Source: Longimicrobiales bacterium (GTDB taxonomy: Bacteria; Gemmatimonadota; Gemmatimonadetes; Longimicrobiales; RSA9). From it: a stretch of DNA of 64,000 nucleotides. This document shows, one piece after another, positions 1 to 8,917 of the stretch; the stretch's first letter is position 1, and each line of letters opens with the position of its first letter. Both the position numbers and the translations under genes were made by a program. The DNA is taken from contig DATHUY010000047.1 in NCBI GenBank assembly GCA_035461765.1, forward strand, positions 1-64,000, read 5' to 3'. Under the pieces are notes generated by a model that worked only from the letters and a program-made list of their open reading frames with translations, did not search any database and had not been told where the DNA came from.

Positions 1-1307
1 TCCGCGATCGACACCGCGGGCAGCACGCGCAGGAACAGCAGGAACCACATGGCGAACCATGCGAAGCTGCCTGCGACGATCGCCATCTCGACCCAGCTCG
101 GCTGGTAGTTACGCCACTGCCACGGCTCGAACTCGTGCGCCAGCGACGTGACGATGATCACGAAGCGCTCGAACCACATGCCGATGTTCACGAAAATCGT
201 GATCGTGAACAGCGCCGGTATGTTCGTGCGCACCTTCCGTGACCACAGCAGCATCGGGATGATGCCGTTGCACGTCAGCATGATCCACGTCGCCCACCAG
301 TAATCGCCCGTCAGGCGGTCGATGAAGATCGCGCGCTCCGGCGTCTCGAAGCTGTACCACGCCATGAAGAACTCGGTCAGGTAGGCGTAGAACACCACCA
401 TCCCCGTCACGAGCACCATCTTCGCCATTGCGTCGAAGTGGCGCGGCGTGAAGTACGCCTCGAGGTTGAAGATCTTCCGGATCGGGATGATGATCGTGAT
501 CACCATCGCGAGGCCGGAGAAAATGGCGCCGGCGACGAAGTACGGGGCGAAGATCGTCGTGTGCCAGCCGGGCACGATCGACATGGCGAAGTCCCAGGAC
601 ACGACGGAATGCACGGAGAGCACGAGCGGCGTCGCGAGCGCGGCCAGGTAGAGGTAGGCCTTGCTGAAGTGGCGCCACTCGTTGGCCGTGCCGCGCCAGC
701 CGAACGACATCACCGTGTACAGCTTCTTGCGCCAGGGCACCGTCGTGGCATCACGCGCGGCCGCAATGTCCGGGATCATGCCGAGAACGAAGAACGTCGC
801 CGACACGGTCAGGTACGTCGACACCGCGAATACGTCCCACAGCAGTGGCGACCTGAAGTTGGGCCAGATGCCACGCTGGTTCGGGTAGGGCAGCAGGTAG
901 TAGAAGATCCACGGCCGGCCGAGGTGGATGATCGGGAACAGGCCGGCGGTCAGCACGGCGAAGACTGTCATTGCCTCGGCAGCGCGATAGATCGACTGTC
1001 GCCAGCGCGCGCGGAACAGGAAGAGCACGGCCGAGATGAGCGTGCCCGAGTGCGCGATACCGACCCAGAACACGAACGTCGTGATGTAGGCGCCCCATCC
1101 GACCGGGTTGATGAGGCCGGACATACCGATGCCGAGCACGATCTGGACGAACCAGGCCGCGGCACCGATCGCCAGCACCACCAGCACGATGCCGAGCAGG
1201 ATGTAGTACGAGCGGCCCGGCTTGCCGAGCAGCTTCATTACGTCCCGGTTTACTTCGCCGTACCCGCTAACGTCCGGGTGCGTCTCCGAGCGGATTACAG
1301 TCGCCAT
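1..1307 (-). CDS. actC: Alternative complex III subunit ActC (NrfD-like quinol-binding membrane protein), 3' end outside window
   Basis: ActC is the large integral membrane subunit of alternative complex III, a quinol:electron-acceptor oxidoreductase that replaces the bc1 complex. It belongs to the NrfD/PsrC family and is thought to carry a quinol site. About 435 codons are visible from ATG at 1307 (MATVIRSETHPDVSGYGEVN) and the frame is open to the left edge. The protein shows repeated long hydrophobic segments typical of NrfD, for example IVLVVLAIGAAAWFVQIVLG followed by NPVGWGAYITTFVFWVGIAH, and a conserved HLGRPWIFYYLLPYPNQRG stretch seen in ActC. The start lies 4 bases after the actB stop, so the two are surely co-transcribed. 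The remaining act genes (actD, E, F) would be expected just left of the window. Confidence 0.93.
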   Translation of the reverse strand, partial: MATVIRSETHPDVSGYGEVNRDVMKLLGKPGRSYYILLGIVLVVLAIGAAAWFVQIVLGIGMSGLINPVGWGAYITTFVFWVGIAHSGTLISAVLFLFRARWRQSIYRAAEAMTVFAVLTAGLFPIIHLGRPWIFYYLLPYPNQRGIWPNFRSPLLWDVFAVSTYLTVSATFFVLGMIPDIAAARDATTVPWRKKLYTVMSFGWRGTANEWRHFSKAYLYLAALATPLVLSVHSVVSWDFAMSIVPGWHTTIFAPYFVAGAIFSGLAMVITIIIPIRKIFNLEAYFTPRHFDAMAKMVLVTGMVVFYAYLTEFFMAWYSFETPERAIFIDRLTGDYWWATWIMLTCNGIIPMLLWSRKVRTNIPALFTITIFVNIGMWFERFVIIVTSLAHEFEPWQWRNYQPSWVEMAIVAGSFAWFAMWFLLFLRVLPAVSIA

Positions 1308-1311
1308 ATGC

Positions 1312-4300
1312 TCAGTGCGCCTCTGATTCTATCGCCGGCTCGGCGTGGATCGAGACCTTCTTCAGGTACGTGATCGCCGACTGCGTGTTGATCCCCTCGA
1401 ACACGCGGTAGCCGCGTCCGGACGCCGCCACCCGCGCGACACGCGAGTTCGGGTCCTTGATGTTGCCGAACACGATCGCTTCGCCAGGGCACGTCTGTGC
1501 ACAGGCCGGCGTGATCTCGCCATCCATCGTGCCGCGATCCTCGAGGCGCGCAGTGTTCTCCGCATCACGGATCCGCTGCACGCAGAACGTGCACTTCTCC
1601 ATGACACCCTTCTCGCGCACCGTCACATCCGGGTTCAGCTGCCAGTTGAGCGGCTCCGGCCACTCGTGGCTGAACCAGTTGAAAACGCGGACCTTGTACG
1701 GGCAGTTGTTGGCGCAGTACCGCGTGCCGACGCAGCGGTTGTAGACCTGCGCGTTCAGGCCATCGGGCGTGTGATATGCCGCGTACACCGGGCATACCGG
1801 CTCACAGGGCGCCGTGCCGCAGTGCTGACACAGCATCGGCAGGAACTGCGTCTCCAGATTCTCGCCCTCGCCCTCGAAATAGCGCTCGATGCGGATCCAG
1901 TGGAGGATGCGTCCCTTCGCCACCTGCTCGGGTCCGACGATACCGATGTTGTTCTCCGCATAGCACGCCGTAGTGCACGCGGAGCAGCCGATGCAGCGCT
2001 CGAGATCGATGGCCATCGCCCAGCGCGGCTGTGCCTCGCTGTATTCGCCGTAGTGCGTTCCCGGCGGCGGCCAGCCCTGCGGTGACGCATCGACCTCCGC
2101 GGGAGACCAGCCGGCACTGCCCTGGAGGCTCTCGACGCGCGCATCGAGCGGGTGGACGTCCGGCTCGGCATGAACGCCGACGCCGCGGCCGTGATCGCCT
2201 TCCTCACGAACCGGATGCTCGCCGCGCGCCTCGACCTGCGGGCCCGCGGTGATCGGCAGCAACGCGAAGCCACGCTCCTCGTCGTCGTGGCGTGCGTCCG
2301 CGAGCGTGATGTTGCGCGCGATCTGGCGGCCATCCTGATCGGAGTGCAGACCTGCCTGGACCGGGCGTTCCCATCGGCCGGTATTGCGCATGGTGGCGCG
2401 CACCTGAGCGGTCACGAGCGCGCCGGAAAGAGGGTCGGCGGCCGGCTCCAGCAGACGCATGGCATTGACGCCGCGCTCGTTCGCGTAGCGTCCGAGGCCA
2501 TCGTGTCCCTGGCCCATCTGGATGGCGATCGTGTCTTCCCGCACCCCCGGATGTCGCCACGCCGGCAGGCTCACCGTGCCGCGCGACGTCGTCACCTCGA
2601 TGATGTGCCCGTTGTCGATGCGCAGGCGGTCCGCAGTAGCCGGATTGATCTCGACCCAGGAGCTCCAGCAGAACTTGCTGATCGGGTCCGGCAGCTCCTG
2701 CAGCCACGCGCGGTTGGCCAGCCGGCCGTCGAAGAAGCGATAGGACGGATAGACGATCAGATAGAAGGAGTCGTCCCCGTTCTCTCCGGAGAACGACGCT
2801 TCCATGATGTTCATGCTGGCGAGCATGGCATTCGCGCCGGCCGCAACCGCAGCCGTCGGAGCTGCGGGGGCTGGCGCCGTGCTCTCGACGAAGCCGACTT
2901 TCAGCGCTTCCCGCCAGGCGTCCTCGAACGCACCGCCGATGCCGCTGCCGGGAAGGACATCGCGTGCCCAGCGCTCGCGCAGGAAGTCGTAATACGTGTT
3001 CGCCGCCGTGCTGAGCGGCGCATTCAGCCGCCGCGCGACGGACAGCATCACGTCGCCCGTCTGCTTCGACTGGAATACCGGCGTCATGACCGGCTGCACG
3101 AGCGCGGTCACACCGGTACGCGGCACGTAGTCGCCCCAGCTCTCCAGGAAGTGATGGTCCGGGAGCAGCAGGTGTGCCTTCGCGCTCGTCTCGTCGAGCA
3201 TCGGCGAGAACGACGCGATGAAGGGGACGGCAGCCAGCGCCGCATCCACGACATCGTTCTCCGGCATGTTGTAGAGCGGATTGGGGCCGTGCACGAGGAG
3301 CGCACCCACCTGCCCCTGCTGCATCTGCTGGAGCAGCTGCTGCATCTCGGCGTACGTGCCGCTGTTGCCCGCGTGCTCCTCGCGCCGCTCGAGCCGCACG
3401 GTCGAGCCAATGTTACCGGCGACCTGGTTCAGGATGCCGACAGCAGCGGCGACAGCCGTTGCGGCCGCATGCGTCGAACCGACACCCGGACCGACCGCGA
3501 GCGAGCGCCCGTTCGCGGCGAAGATGCGCGCGATCTGGCGCAGCCTCTCGGTCGATACACCGGCGCGCTCCGCCGCATTCGCCACATCGACGCCCGCCAG
3601 CGTACCGGCCGCAGCGCCCGCACTGCCGCCGTCATCGACGATGAGCCGGGCGAGCGCGAGTGCGATGAGGTGCTCTGTGCCAGGCCGGATCGGCAGCCAC
3701 TCGTCGGCGTTCAGGCCGGTGAGGGACTGATGCGGACCGACCCAGACCATGTGCCCCTTGCGACCCTGCGAGTACGCATGCGACTGCACCCATGAGTGCG
3801 CGTAGTCGACCGGCGAGAGCCAGGTCTCGAGGAAGTCGGCGCCGAACGAGATGACCACATCGGCGTTCTTGAAGTCGTGCACCGGCACGGCATCGACGCC
3901 GAATACCATGCGATTGGCAGCGCGCAGCGGCTCGTAGGCGAACGGCTCCCAGCGCACGCGGCGCATGCCCAGCGACTGCGCGAACTGGTCGGCGAGCGCG
4001 TCCATCGAGCCGGTGTAATTGCCGGTGAGGAGGACTGCACGGCCGCGATTCTGCTGGAGCTGGCCGGCCAGCTGCCGCTCGGCCTCGTCCCATGACAGCT
4101 CATCCCAGTCGTCGGCGCCGGAGCGCGCGAGCGGACGCGGCACCCGGTCCGGATCGTACAGGCCGTGCAGCGACGCCTGGCCGCGGGCACAGAGTCGCCC
4201 GTGCGAGATCGGCGAGAGCGGATTGCCCTCCGCCTTGATCGCGCGACCCTCGCGGGTGCGCACGTTCATGCCGCAGCCCGCCGGGCACTCGCGACACGTG

Positions 4301-4464
4301 GTGCGATACCACGTCGCCGTGCCAGGCACGATGTCTTCCGCGGGCGTGACATACGGGATCAGTCGCTCGGCGCCGCCCGTGCCGCACGCAGTGAGACCGG
4401 CGCCCGCGCCGGACACACCGAGGACCTTCAGGAATTCGCGCCGATTCGGACCGTTACTCATCAA
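1312..4464 (-). CDS. actB: Alternative complex III subunit ActB (molybdopterin-oxidoreductase-like plus Fe-S ferredoxin domain)
   Basis: ActB is the peripheral iron-sulfur subunit of alternative complex III. It passes electrons between the quinol site and the haem subunits. The 1050-residue protein has a twin-arginine export signal (RREFLKVLG near residue 8) followed by a lipobox-like LTAC. A long molybdopterin-oxidoreductase-type domain follows, beginning with TTCRECPAGCG and RLCARGQASLHG. In known ActB this domain holds no molybdenum cofactor. From about residue 820 there is a four-cluster ferredoxin domain: CIGCSACTTACYAEN, CQHCGTAPCEPVCP, CVGTRYCANNCPY and CTFC...CAQTCPG. The two parts are joined by a charged, poorly conserved linker (about residues 740-800). 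The domain fusion and length fit the family. ActA lies just upstream and ActC 4 bases downstream. Confidence 0.95.
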   Translation of the reverse strand: MMSNGPNRREFLKVLGVSGAGAGLTACGTGGAERLIPYVTPAEDIVPGTATWYRTTCRECPAGCGMNVRTREGRAIKAEGNPLSPISHGRLCARGQASLHGLYDPDRVPRPLARSGADDWDELSWDEAERQLAGQLQQNRGRAVLLTGNYTGSMDALADQFAQSLGMRRVRWEPFAYEPLRAANRMVFGVDAVPVHDFKNADVVISFGADFLETWLSPVDYAHSWVQSHAYSQGRKGHMVWVGPHQSLTGLNADEWLPIRPGTEHLIALALARLIVDDGGSAGAAAGTLAGVDVANAAERAGVSTERLRQIARIFAANGRSLAVGPGVGSTHAAATAVAAAVGILNQVAGNIGSTVRLERREEHAGNSGTYAEMQQLLQQMQQGQVGALLVHGPNPLYNMPENDVVDAALAAVPFIASFSPMLDETSAKAHLLLPDHHFLESWGDYVPRTGVTALVQPVMTPVFQSKQTGDVMLSVARRLNAPLSTAANTYYDFLRERWARDVLPGSGIGGAFEDAWREALKVGFVESTAPAPAAPTAAVAAGANAMLASMNIMEASFSGENGDDSFYLIVYPSYRFFDGRLANRAWLQELPDPISKFCWSSWVEINPATADRLRIDNGHIIEVTTSRGTVSLPAWRHPGVREDTIAIQMGQGHDGLGRYANERGVNAMRLLEPAADPLSGALVTAQVRATMRNTGRWERPVQAGLHSDQDGRQIARNITLADARHDDEERGFALLPITAGPQVEARGEHPVREEGDHGRGVGVHAEPDVHPLDARVESLQGSAGWSPAEVDASPQGWPPPGTHYGEYSEAQPRWAMAIDLERCIGCSACTTACYAENNIGIVGPEQVAKGRILHWIRIERYFEGEGENLETQFLPMLCQHCGTAPCEPVCPVYAAYHTPDGLNAQVYNRCVGTRYCANNCPYKVRVFNWFSHEWPEPLNWQLNPDVTVREKGVMEKCTFCVQRIRDAENTARLEDRGTMDGEITPACAQTCPGEAIVFGNIKDPNSRVARVAASGRGYRVFEGINTQSAITYLKKVSIHAEPAIESEAH

Positions 4465-4473
4465 CTCACCAGC

Positions 4474-5046
4474 TCAGTAATGGCAGACGAAGCAGTCAGT
4501 GCGCACCTCGCGCTCGCGATGGCAGTCCACACACCATCCCATCTGCATCGTGTTCGGGCGGGCGATACCATAGCGCGCGGAGCTCGGCCCGCCGTTCCAC
4601 ACCTCGATCTCCCGCATGGTCTCCACCGGGCCATGGCATTCCTGGCACTGCACCTCGGCATTCACATGCCGCATGTGCGGGAACTTCGCGTGATCCGGCA
4701 GGTCGTAGATCCGCACCCACGGAATCGGCTTCTGCTCGCGCCAGTAGGCCTCCAGCTGCTTCACGCCGAGGCTGTCCGCGGCGATCATTGTCACACCGCC
4801 CGGAATGTGGCAGCCCGCGCACACCTGAACGGCAGGAATGCCCGCGTCGACCGACCGGTCCGCCGACGTGTGGCAGTACTGGCAGGGAATCTGGTTCGTG
4901 CCGGCATGGATGTCGTGACGGAACGCGATGGGCTGCGCGACGCCGCCGCCGAAGGCCCCCAGTGCGAAGGCACCGACTGCCAGAACGACAAGCAGCACGA
5001 GCGCAGCGACGCCCGCCAGGAGCACCTTGTTCGGGGGTTTAGCCAT
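4474..5046 (-). CDS. actA: Alternative complex III subunit ActA, membrane-anchored pentahaem cytochrome c
   Basis: ActA is the multihaem c-type cytochrome of alternative complex III and passes electrons on toward the terminal oxidase or a soluble carrier. The 190-residue protein has an N-terminal hydrophobic anchor (about residues 8-32) and then five CxxCH haem-binding motifs: CQYCH (55), CAGCH (76), CQECH (134), CVDCH (172) and CFVCH (185). Extra histidines such as HDIHAG and FPHMRH are likely axial ligands. It is the first gene of the act operon in this window, 9 bases upstream of actB. No upstream gene on this strand is close, so the promoter should lie within 5047-5317. Confidence 0.95.
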   Translation of the reverse strand: MAKPPNKVLLAGVAALVLLVVLAVGAFALGAFGGGVAQPIAFRHDIHAGTNQIPCQYCHTSADRSVDAGIPAVQVCAGCHIPGGVTMIAADSLGVKQLEAYWREQKPIPWVRIYDLPDHAKFPHMRHVNAEVQCQECHGPVETMREIEVWNGGPSSARYGIARPNTMQMGWCVDCHREREVRTDCFVCHY

Positions 5047-5317
5047 CTTCTACCTGTGTTGGGGCCAGCTCCCCCCTTCGGGGAGCCGGGTGAAACGCGA
5101 TCATCACGTCGACCCTCTGTGCCGGCGCGGCGATACCCGGTCCGGGCGGGCGGCAGGATACCGTCCGCGCCCGCCCCGCGCAAGTCCGTTTACGGCGTAA
5201 CAGGCCGCGGAATGTGACACACCTGCCAAGTCCTTGCAACTGCCGCCGCGCAGGCACCTGCCGGCCGCTGTGGCGGCTCACCTTCATTCGGTGCTGCCGC
5301 TCCATTATCTTTGACGC
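5047..5317. promoter_or_regulatory. Divergent intergenic region upstream of actA, with a GC hairpin
   Basis: This 271-base stretch separates actA (-) from a small predicted secreted protein (+) and should hold the act promoter. A 7-bp hairpin (arms 5068-5074 and 5080-5086, loop CCTTC) lies 20-40 bases upstream of the actA start, inside its probable leader. I see no convincing -35/-10 pair on either strand. Confidence 0.4.
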
Positions 5318-5755
5318 ATGACTCTCAACGCAGATGCGCGACGGGGTGCTGTGAGGAAGCTGATCGCAGCGCTGGCAATGCTGTCGCTCATCGCCAGCGG
5401 CAGTCTGCGCGCGGGTGCGTCCGCCGACGGGCGCAGCAGCATCACGCCCGCGTCCGAGACCGTCTCCGCAACCGCCATCCACGCCGTACAGCACGCGCTG
5501 CCGGGACACGCGGCGCTCCATGGCCTGGCCACCTCCATCGTTCCGTCCGGCCCCGCCGGCGCCGACGCCTGGCGCAATCCCGGCGGTCAGCGCGTGCAGA
5601 CGCATCCCGCGCGTTCCCATGAACACACCTCCGAGGCACGCACGCACATTGGCAGCGCGCAGCGCGCGCGGCTGGCCTTCGTCCTCGTCGTGGCGCGTGC
5701 ACACGCCAACCGGCCCGGCACCTTCGGCAACCCGCCCCCGCCTCTCCTGACCTGA
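5318..5755 (+). CDS. Hypothetical secreted protein
   Basis: I do not recognise this 145-residue protein. An internal GTG at 5351 would give a start of VRKLIAALAMLSLIASGSLR, a good Sec signal peptide, with likely cleavage near RAGASA. The mature part is rich in Ala, His, Pro and Arg and ends in NPPPPLLT. A second hydrophobic patch, RARLAFVLVVARA, lies near the C terminus. It is divergent from actA and precedes a small membrane-protein gene on the same strand. The opposite strand is also open here, as is common in GC-rich DNA, so the main support is the signal peptide and the position. Confidence 0.45.
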   Translation: MTLNADARRGAVRKLIAALAMLSLIASGSLRAGASADGRSSITPASETVSATAIHAVQHALPGHAALHGLATSIVPSGPAGADAWRNPGGQRVQTHPARSHEHTSEARTHIGSAQRARLAFVLVVARAHANRPGTFGNPPPPLLT

Positions 5756-5835
5756 TCGGCCGTTCGCCGTCCGCACCTTCGCGGCGGCGTGACTCACAGG
5801 TTGTCGCCCGATTACGGGCGGCGGAGAGGCACATC

Positions 5836-5991
5836 ATGTCTGTCATTGCATTGGCCATCCAGTCGGAAGGCCTGACCCTGAATGAAGTCGTCAACGGCAT
5901 CCCGCACGACGGACCAGCCATTGTGGTCTACGCCATGCTGCTGGTGTTCGTCGGCTTCATCTGGAGGGGGAGCCGGAAGAAGTCATCCTGA
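5836..5991 (+). CDS. Small single-pass membrane protein, 51 residues
   Basis: This short gene begins at ATG 5836 after a good ribosome binding site (GGAGAGG at about 5822-5828) and ends with TGA at 5991. The product starts MSVIALAIQSEGLTLNEVVN, has one hydrophobic segment (AIVVYAMLLVFVGFIW) and a basic tail (RGSRKKSS), so an N-out, C-in single-pass topology is likely. I recognise no family. It is preceded by a predicted secreted protein and followed by hairpins that would end transcription. Confidence 0.7.
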   Translation: MSVIALAIQSEGLTLNEVVNGIPHDGPAIVVYAMLLVFVGFIWRGSRKKSS

Positions 5992-5998
5992 TCGGAGG

Positions 5999-6031
5999 AG
6001 CCCCGGCCCGTCGTCAGGCGGCCCCGGGGCT
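5999..6031 (+). terminator. Hairpin after the small membrane-protein gene
   Basis: AGCCCCGG (5999-6006) pairs with CCGGGGCT (6024-6031), 8 bases after the stop codon at 5991. There is no U-tract, so this is a candidate terminator or mRNA-end stabiliser only. Confidence 0.45.
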
Positions 6032-6065
6032 TCCAGTCGGATGGGTCCCGTGAGCCGGCCGGCAC

Positions 6066-6094
6066 GCCGCTGCCGGCGAAAGGCCGGCAGCGGC
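6066..6094. terminator. Perfect 12-bp stem-loop between convergent genes
   Basis: GCCGCTGCCGGC (6066-6077) and GCCGGCAGCGGC (6083-6094) form a perfect 12-bp stem with loop GAAAG. It lies 15 bases beyond the stop of the gas vesicle operon's last gene (-) and about 75 bases beyond the small membrane-protein gene (+). It can serve both strands, but neither side has a clear U-tract. Confidence 0.65.
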
Positions 6095-6109
6095 TCAACG
6101 TGCGCGGGG

Positions 6110-8257
6110 TCAGGAACCTGATTCTGCGATGGCGGAGGGGCGGCGTCCTTCCAGCTGGTCGGAGATGCTCGGCAGGTCAATGGTGAAACGCGTGCCGCTG
6201 CCGTACGTGCTCTCGACCTCCACCTCGCCGCCGAGCAGCGTGAGCAGTTTCCGGGTGATGGAGAGTCCGAGACCCGTGCCGCCGTATTCGCGCGTATGCG
6301 ACTGGTCGAGCTGTCGGAAATCCTCGAAGATCGCCCCGAGATGCTCCGGCTTGATGCCGATGCCGGTATCGGCAACGACGATCCTGACGCTGTGCCCGCC
6401 CTCCAGCCGCGAGGCGGCGAGCGAGACGTATCCGTCCTGCGTGAACTTGATCGCGTTCGAGAGCAGGTTGAGCAGGACCTGCTTGAGCTTCGTGCGATCC
6501 GTGCGGATGGACGGGAGGTCCGTCGGGACCTCGCATCGGAAGTCGAGGCCGCGGCCATGCAGCATGGGCTGGATCGACTCGGTCACTTCGGCAATGACCT
6601 CACGCACGAAGACCGGCTCGACATGCAGCGGCATTTTGCCCGCCTCGATCTTGGAGAGGTCGAGGATGTCGTTGATGAGCTCGAGCAGGTGCTGGCTCGT
6701 CTGGTAGGTCTTCGTCAGCGCCTCATCCTGCTGGTCGGTCAGCGTGCCGTAGATCCGCTCCCGCATGAGCGAGGTGTAGCCGAGGATGACGTTGATCGGC
6801 GTCCTCAGCTCGTGGCTCATGTTGGCGAGGAACTCGCTCTTGAGGCGCGACGCCTTCTGCAGCTCGAAGCTCTGCCATTCCAGTCGCCGGTTACGCTCTT
6901 CGAGCTCGAGGGTCGCCCGCCGGATCCGTTCCTCAAGCTGGTCGTTCAGCTGCTGCAGCTCATGCGCAAGCCGCTCGTTCTCCTCCGACTCCGTCAGATC
7001 GTGGATCACGCTGACGATCGCGGTGGGCTCGCCCCGCTGGTTCAGGATCTTGCTGCTGCCTACTTCCGCCGGGAACTCCCTGCCGCTCTCCGGGTCGACG
7101 ATCGTGATGCGTTCCAGATGACGATGCTCGGGACGCAGCAGAAAGTTGCTGATGAGGGTCGTGAAGCGGGTATCGTTTGCCTGAATCTGGTGACGTGCTT
7201 CCGCGTCGCGCGTCTGGTCGTCCACTACGAACAGGCGGTCCGCCTCGGGATTCATGAGCACGATGTTCGTGCTCTCGTCGGTGACCAGGATGGGATCACT
7301 GACGTTCTCGAGAATCACGTTCAGCCGGTCGCGCTCCAGTCGTGCGTCGTGTTCTGCGACACGGGACCGGTTGTACTGCACCTCCAGCTCACCCACGACC
7401 TGGCGCAGGTCGGTGATATCGCGCAGCACGGAGATCATGCCGGGCTGGCCACCGATGTTTTCGACCGGCACCGCCAGCACCTCGAACAGCAGGTCCGAGC
7501 CGTCCTGGGCATCGACCAGGTTCAGCTCGCGTGAGCGGTCCTCACTCGACGTGATCGCGGTCTGTGTGAGCAGCGAGCTGAAGAGCAGGTTGTTGATCTG
7601 CACCGCGCGACGACGGCCCTCGCTGTCATCCGACTGCGCCATGAGCAGGTGCTCGGCCCGGCGGTTGGACAGCACGATGTTGTTGTCCGCGTCCGTGAGC
7701 AGCACCGGGTCGGGCATGGCATTGACGATGGTCGTCAGCAGGTCACGCTGCCGCGCAGAACGCCTGCCCCGCGCCGATAGCGACTCGATCTCCGCGAAGC
7801 GGCCCAGCATGGGGCCGAGCCGGCTCATCAGGCTGAAGAAGCCGGTGCTGGAGTCGTCCACGACGTGCGACTCCACGAGCCCCGCGCCGATGACTTTGCC
7901 GGAGACGTCGCGGAAGCTGAACGCCACGAAGGATGTGAACTCCAGCGGCGGGAAGGAACCGGCGCCGCGCACGACCGGGGCTCCGCCCTGCAGTGCGCCG
8001 TTCTCGATGAGGTCGAGCACGGGCGAGTCGGGCTGATCGAGTGCACGCAACACGCTATGCGTGCGCGAGTCCGTGCCCCACACGGCTCCGCGCAGGCCGG
8101 CCTCCGTATTCACGGCCAGCACTGCGCGCTGCAGACCGAACTGCCGGGCCGCACGCTCGAGCACGATGGAACACGCGTCTCCCAGGTCGGGAGCCCGTGA
8201 GATCTCCTCCAGGAGCTCGGCGACGATGACGTCCGGCGGACCCGGCTCTACTGCCAC
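6110..8257 (-). CDS. Soluble hybrid-free PAS sensor histidine kinase at the end of the gas vesicle operon
   Basis: This 715-residue histidine kinase has no transmembrane segment. The N-terminal 160 residues look GAF-like. Two PAS domains follow, marked by NAMPDPVLLTDADNNIVLSN and NVSDPILVTDESTNIVLMN, joined to a coiled coil (NDQLEERIRRATLELEERNR). The kinase core has H-box MSHELRTPINVILG, N-box LLSNAIKF, G1 DTGIGI and G2 GTGLGLSITRKL. There is no receiver domain. The start lies 8 bases after the gvpA stop, so it belongs to the same transcript as the gas vesicle genes. A role in sensing redox, light or small ligands to control gas vesicle output is inferred from position only. Its response regulator is not in the window. 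Confidence 0.93.
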   Translation of the reverse strand: MAVEPGPPDVIVAELLEEISRAPDLGDACSIVLERAARQFGLQRAVLAVNTEAGLRGAVWGTDSRTHSVLRALDQPDSPVLDLIENGALQGGAPVVRGAGSFPPLEFTSFVAFSFRDVSGKVIGAGLVESHVVDDSSTGFFSLMSRLGPMLGRFAEIESLSARGRRSARQRDLLTTIVNAMPDPVLLTDADNNIVLSNRRAEHLLMAQSDDSEGRRRAVQINNLLFSSLLTQTAITSSEDRSRELNLVDAQDGSDLLFEVLAVPVENIGGQPGMISVLRDITDLRQVVGELEVQYNRSRVAEHDARLERDRLNVILENVSDPILVTDESTNIVLMNPEADRLFVVDDQTRDAEARHQIQANDTRFTTLISNFLLRPEHRHLERITIVDPESGREFPAEVGSSKILNQRGEPTAIVSVIHDLTESEENERLAHELQQLNDQLEERIRRATLELEERNRRLEWQSFELQKASRLKSEFLANMSHELRTPINVILGYTSLMRERIYGTLTDQQDEALTKTYQTSQHLLELINDILDLSKIEAGKMPLHVEPVFVREVIAEVTESIQPMLHGRGLDFRCEVPTDLPSIRTDRTKLKQVLLNLLSNAIKFTQDGYVSLAASRLEGGHSVRIVVADTGIGIKPEHLGAIFEDFRQLDQSHTREYGGTGLGLSITRKLLTLLGGEVEVESTYGSGTRFTIDLPSISDQLEGRRPSAIAESGS

Positions 8258-8265
8258 CGCTCAAC

Positions 8266-8568
8266 TCAACTGAGTTCGTCCAGTTTGCGTCTCAGCTCGG
8301 CGTTCTCCGCCATGATGCGATCCATCTCGCTCGTGGTCGGCGGCGGCCCTGCCGTGAGCGGCCGCGACGAGGTGCCGGTCAGCGCGATCGCCTCTGCGAA
8401 CCGCAGATACGTCTCCACCGATGCGACGACGATGCGCGCTTCCACACTGACGAGATCGATCCCGACCAGTGAAACCCGGACGTAGGCATCGATGACGATG
8501 CCCTTGTCGAGGACCCGGTCCAGAACGTCAATGAGGCTGCTGCCCGCAGCTGCCCTTTCGACCGCCAT
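8266..8568 (-). CDS. gvpA: Gas vesicle major structural protein GvpA, with C-terminal helical extension
   Basis: GvpA is the small hydrophobic protein whose polymer forms the gas vesicle shell. Residues 10-62 carry the family core: [20 protein letters not shown], then [20 protein letters not shown] and [12 protein letters not shown]. These match GvpA rather than GvpJ or GvpS. I chose ATG at 8568 ([11 protein letters not shown]), the usual GvpA N terminus, over a longer upstream frame that would run into gvpJ. The protein is 100 residues, against about 70 in common GvpA. The extra C terminus ([20 protein letters not shown], residues 81-100) looks like an amphipathic or coiled-coil helix. It starts 1 base after the gvpJ stop. 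Unusually for a shell protein, it is nearly the last gene of the operon. Confidence 0.92.
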   Translation of the reverse strand: MAVERAAAGSSLIDVLDRVLDKGIVIDAYVRVSLVGIDLVSVEARIVVASVETYLRFAEAIALTGTSSRPLTAGPPPTTSEMDRIMAENAELRRKLDELS

Positions 8569-8569
8569 T

Positions 8570-8905
8570 TCACTTCTCCGAAGAGGGGGTGCGCTTGATC
8601 TGTTTTTTCTCGATGCTGTCCAGCTTGCTCGCCAGCGCGTCCAGCTTGGCACTGAGCGCAGCGACATCCCGGTTCTCGATCATGGGCGCCGCGTAGTTTG
8701 GATCCGTACGCCACCAGTTCATCCCGATCTCCTCCGCCTTGTCGATGGAACAGACCAGCAGGCGGATTCGGATCGTCAGCAGTTCCACATTGGCGAGGTT
8801 GATCTTGATGTCACCCGCCACCACCAGGCCCTTGTCCAGGATCCGGTCGAGGATGTCGACCAGGCCCTGTGAGCGCTGCGGTCCAAGCTCATAACGTTCT
8901 GCCAC
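8570..8905 (-). CDS. gvpJ: Gas vesicle protein GvpJ (GvpA-family minor component)
   Basis: GvpJ is a GvpA paralogue required for nucleating or capping gas vesicles. The 111-residue protein contains [19 protein letters not shown] followed by [20 protein letters not shown] and the GvpJ hallmark [11 protein letters not shown]. The C-terminal 30 residues ([20 protein letters not shown]) form a predicted coiled coil. Its start is 12 bases after the gvpK stop, and gvpA follows directly. Confidence 0.9.
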   Translation of the reverse strand: MAERYELGPQRSQGLVDILDRILDKGLVVAGDIKINLANVELLTIRIRLLVCSIDKAEEIGMNWWRTDPNYAAPMIENRDVAALSAKLDALASKLDSIEKKQIKRTPSSEK

Positions 8906-8917
8906 GTTGGTACCTTC

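Noticed and set aside
2152-3795. A 547-codon open frame on the plus strand inside actB
   Set aside because: It is the antisense shadow of a well-conserved actB; its translation is Arg/His/Asp-rich and shows no domain.
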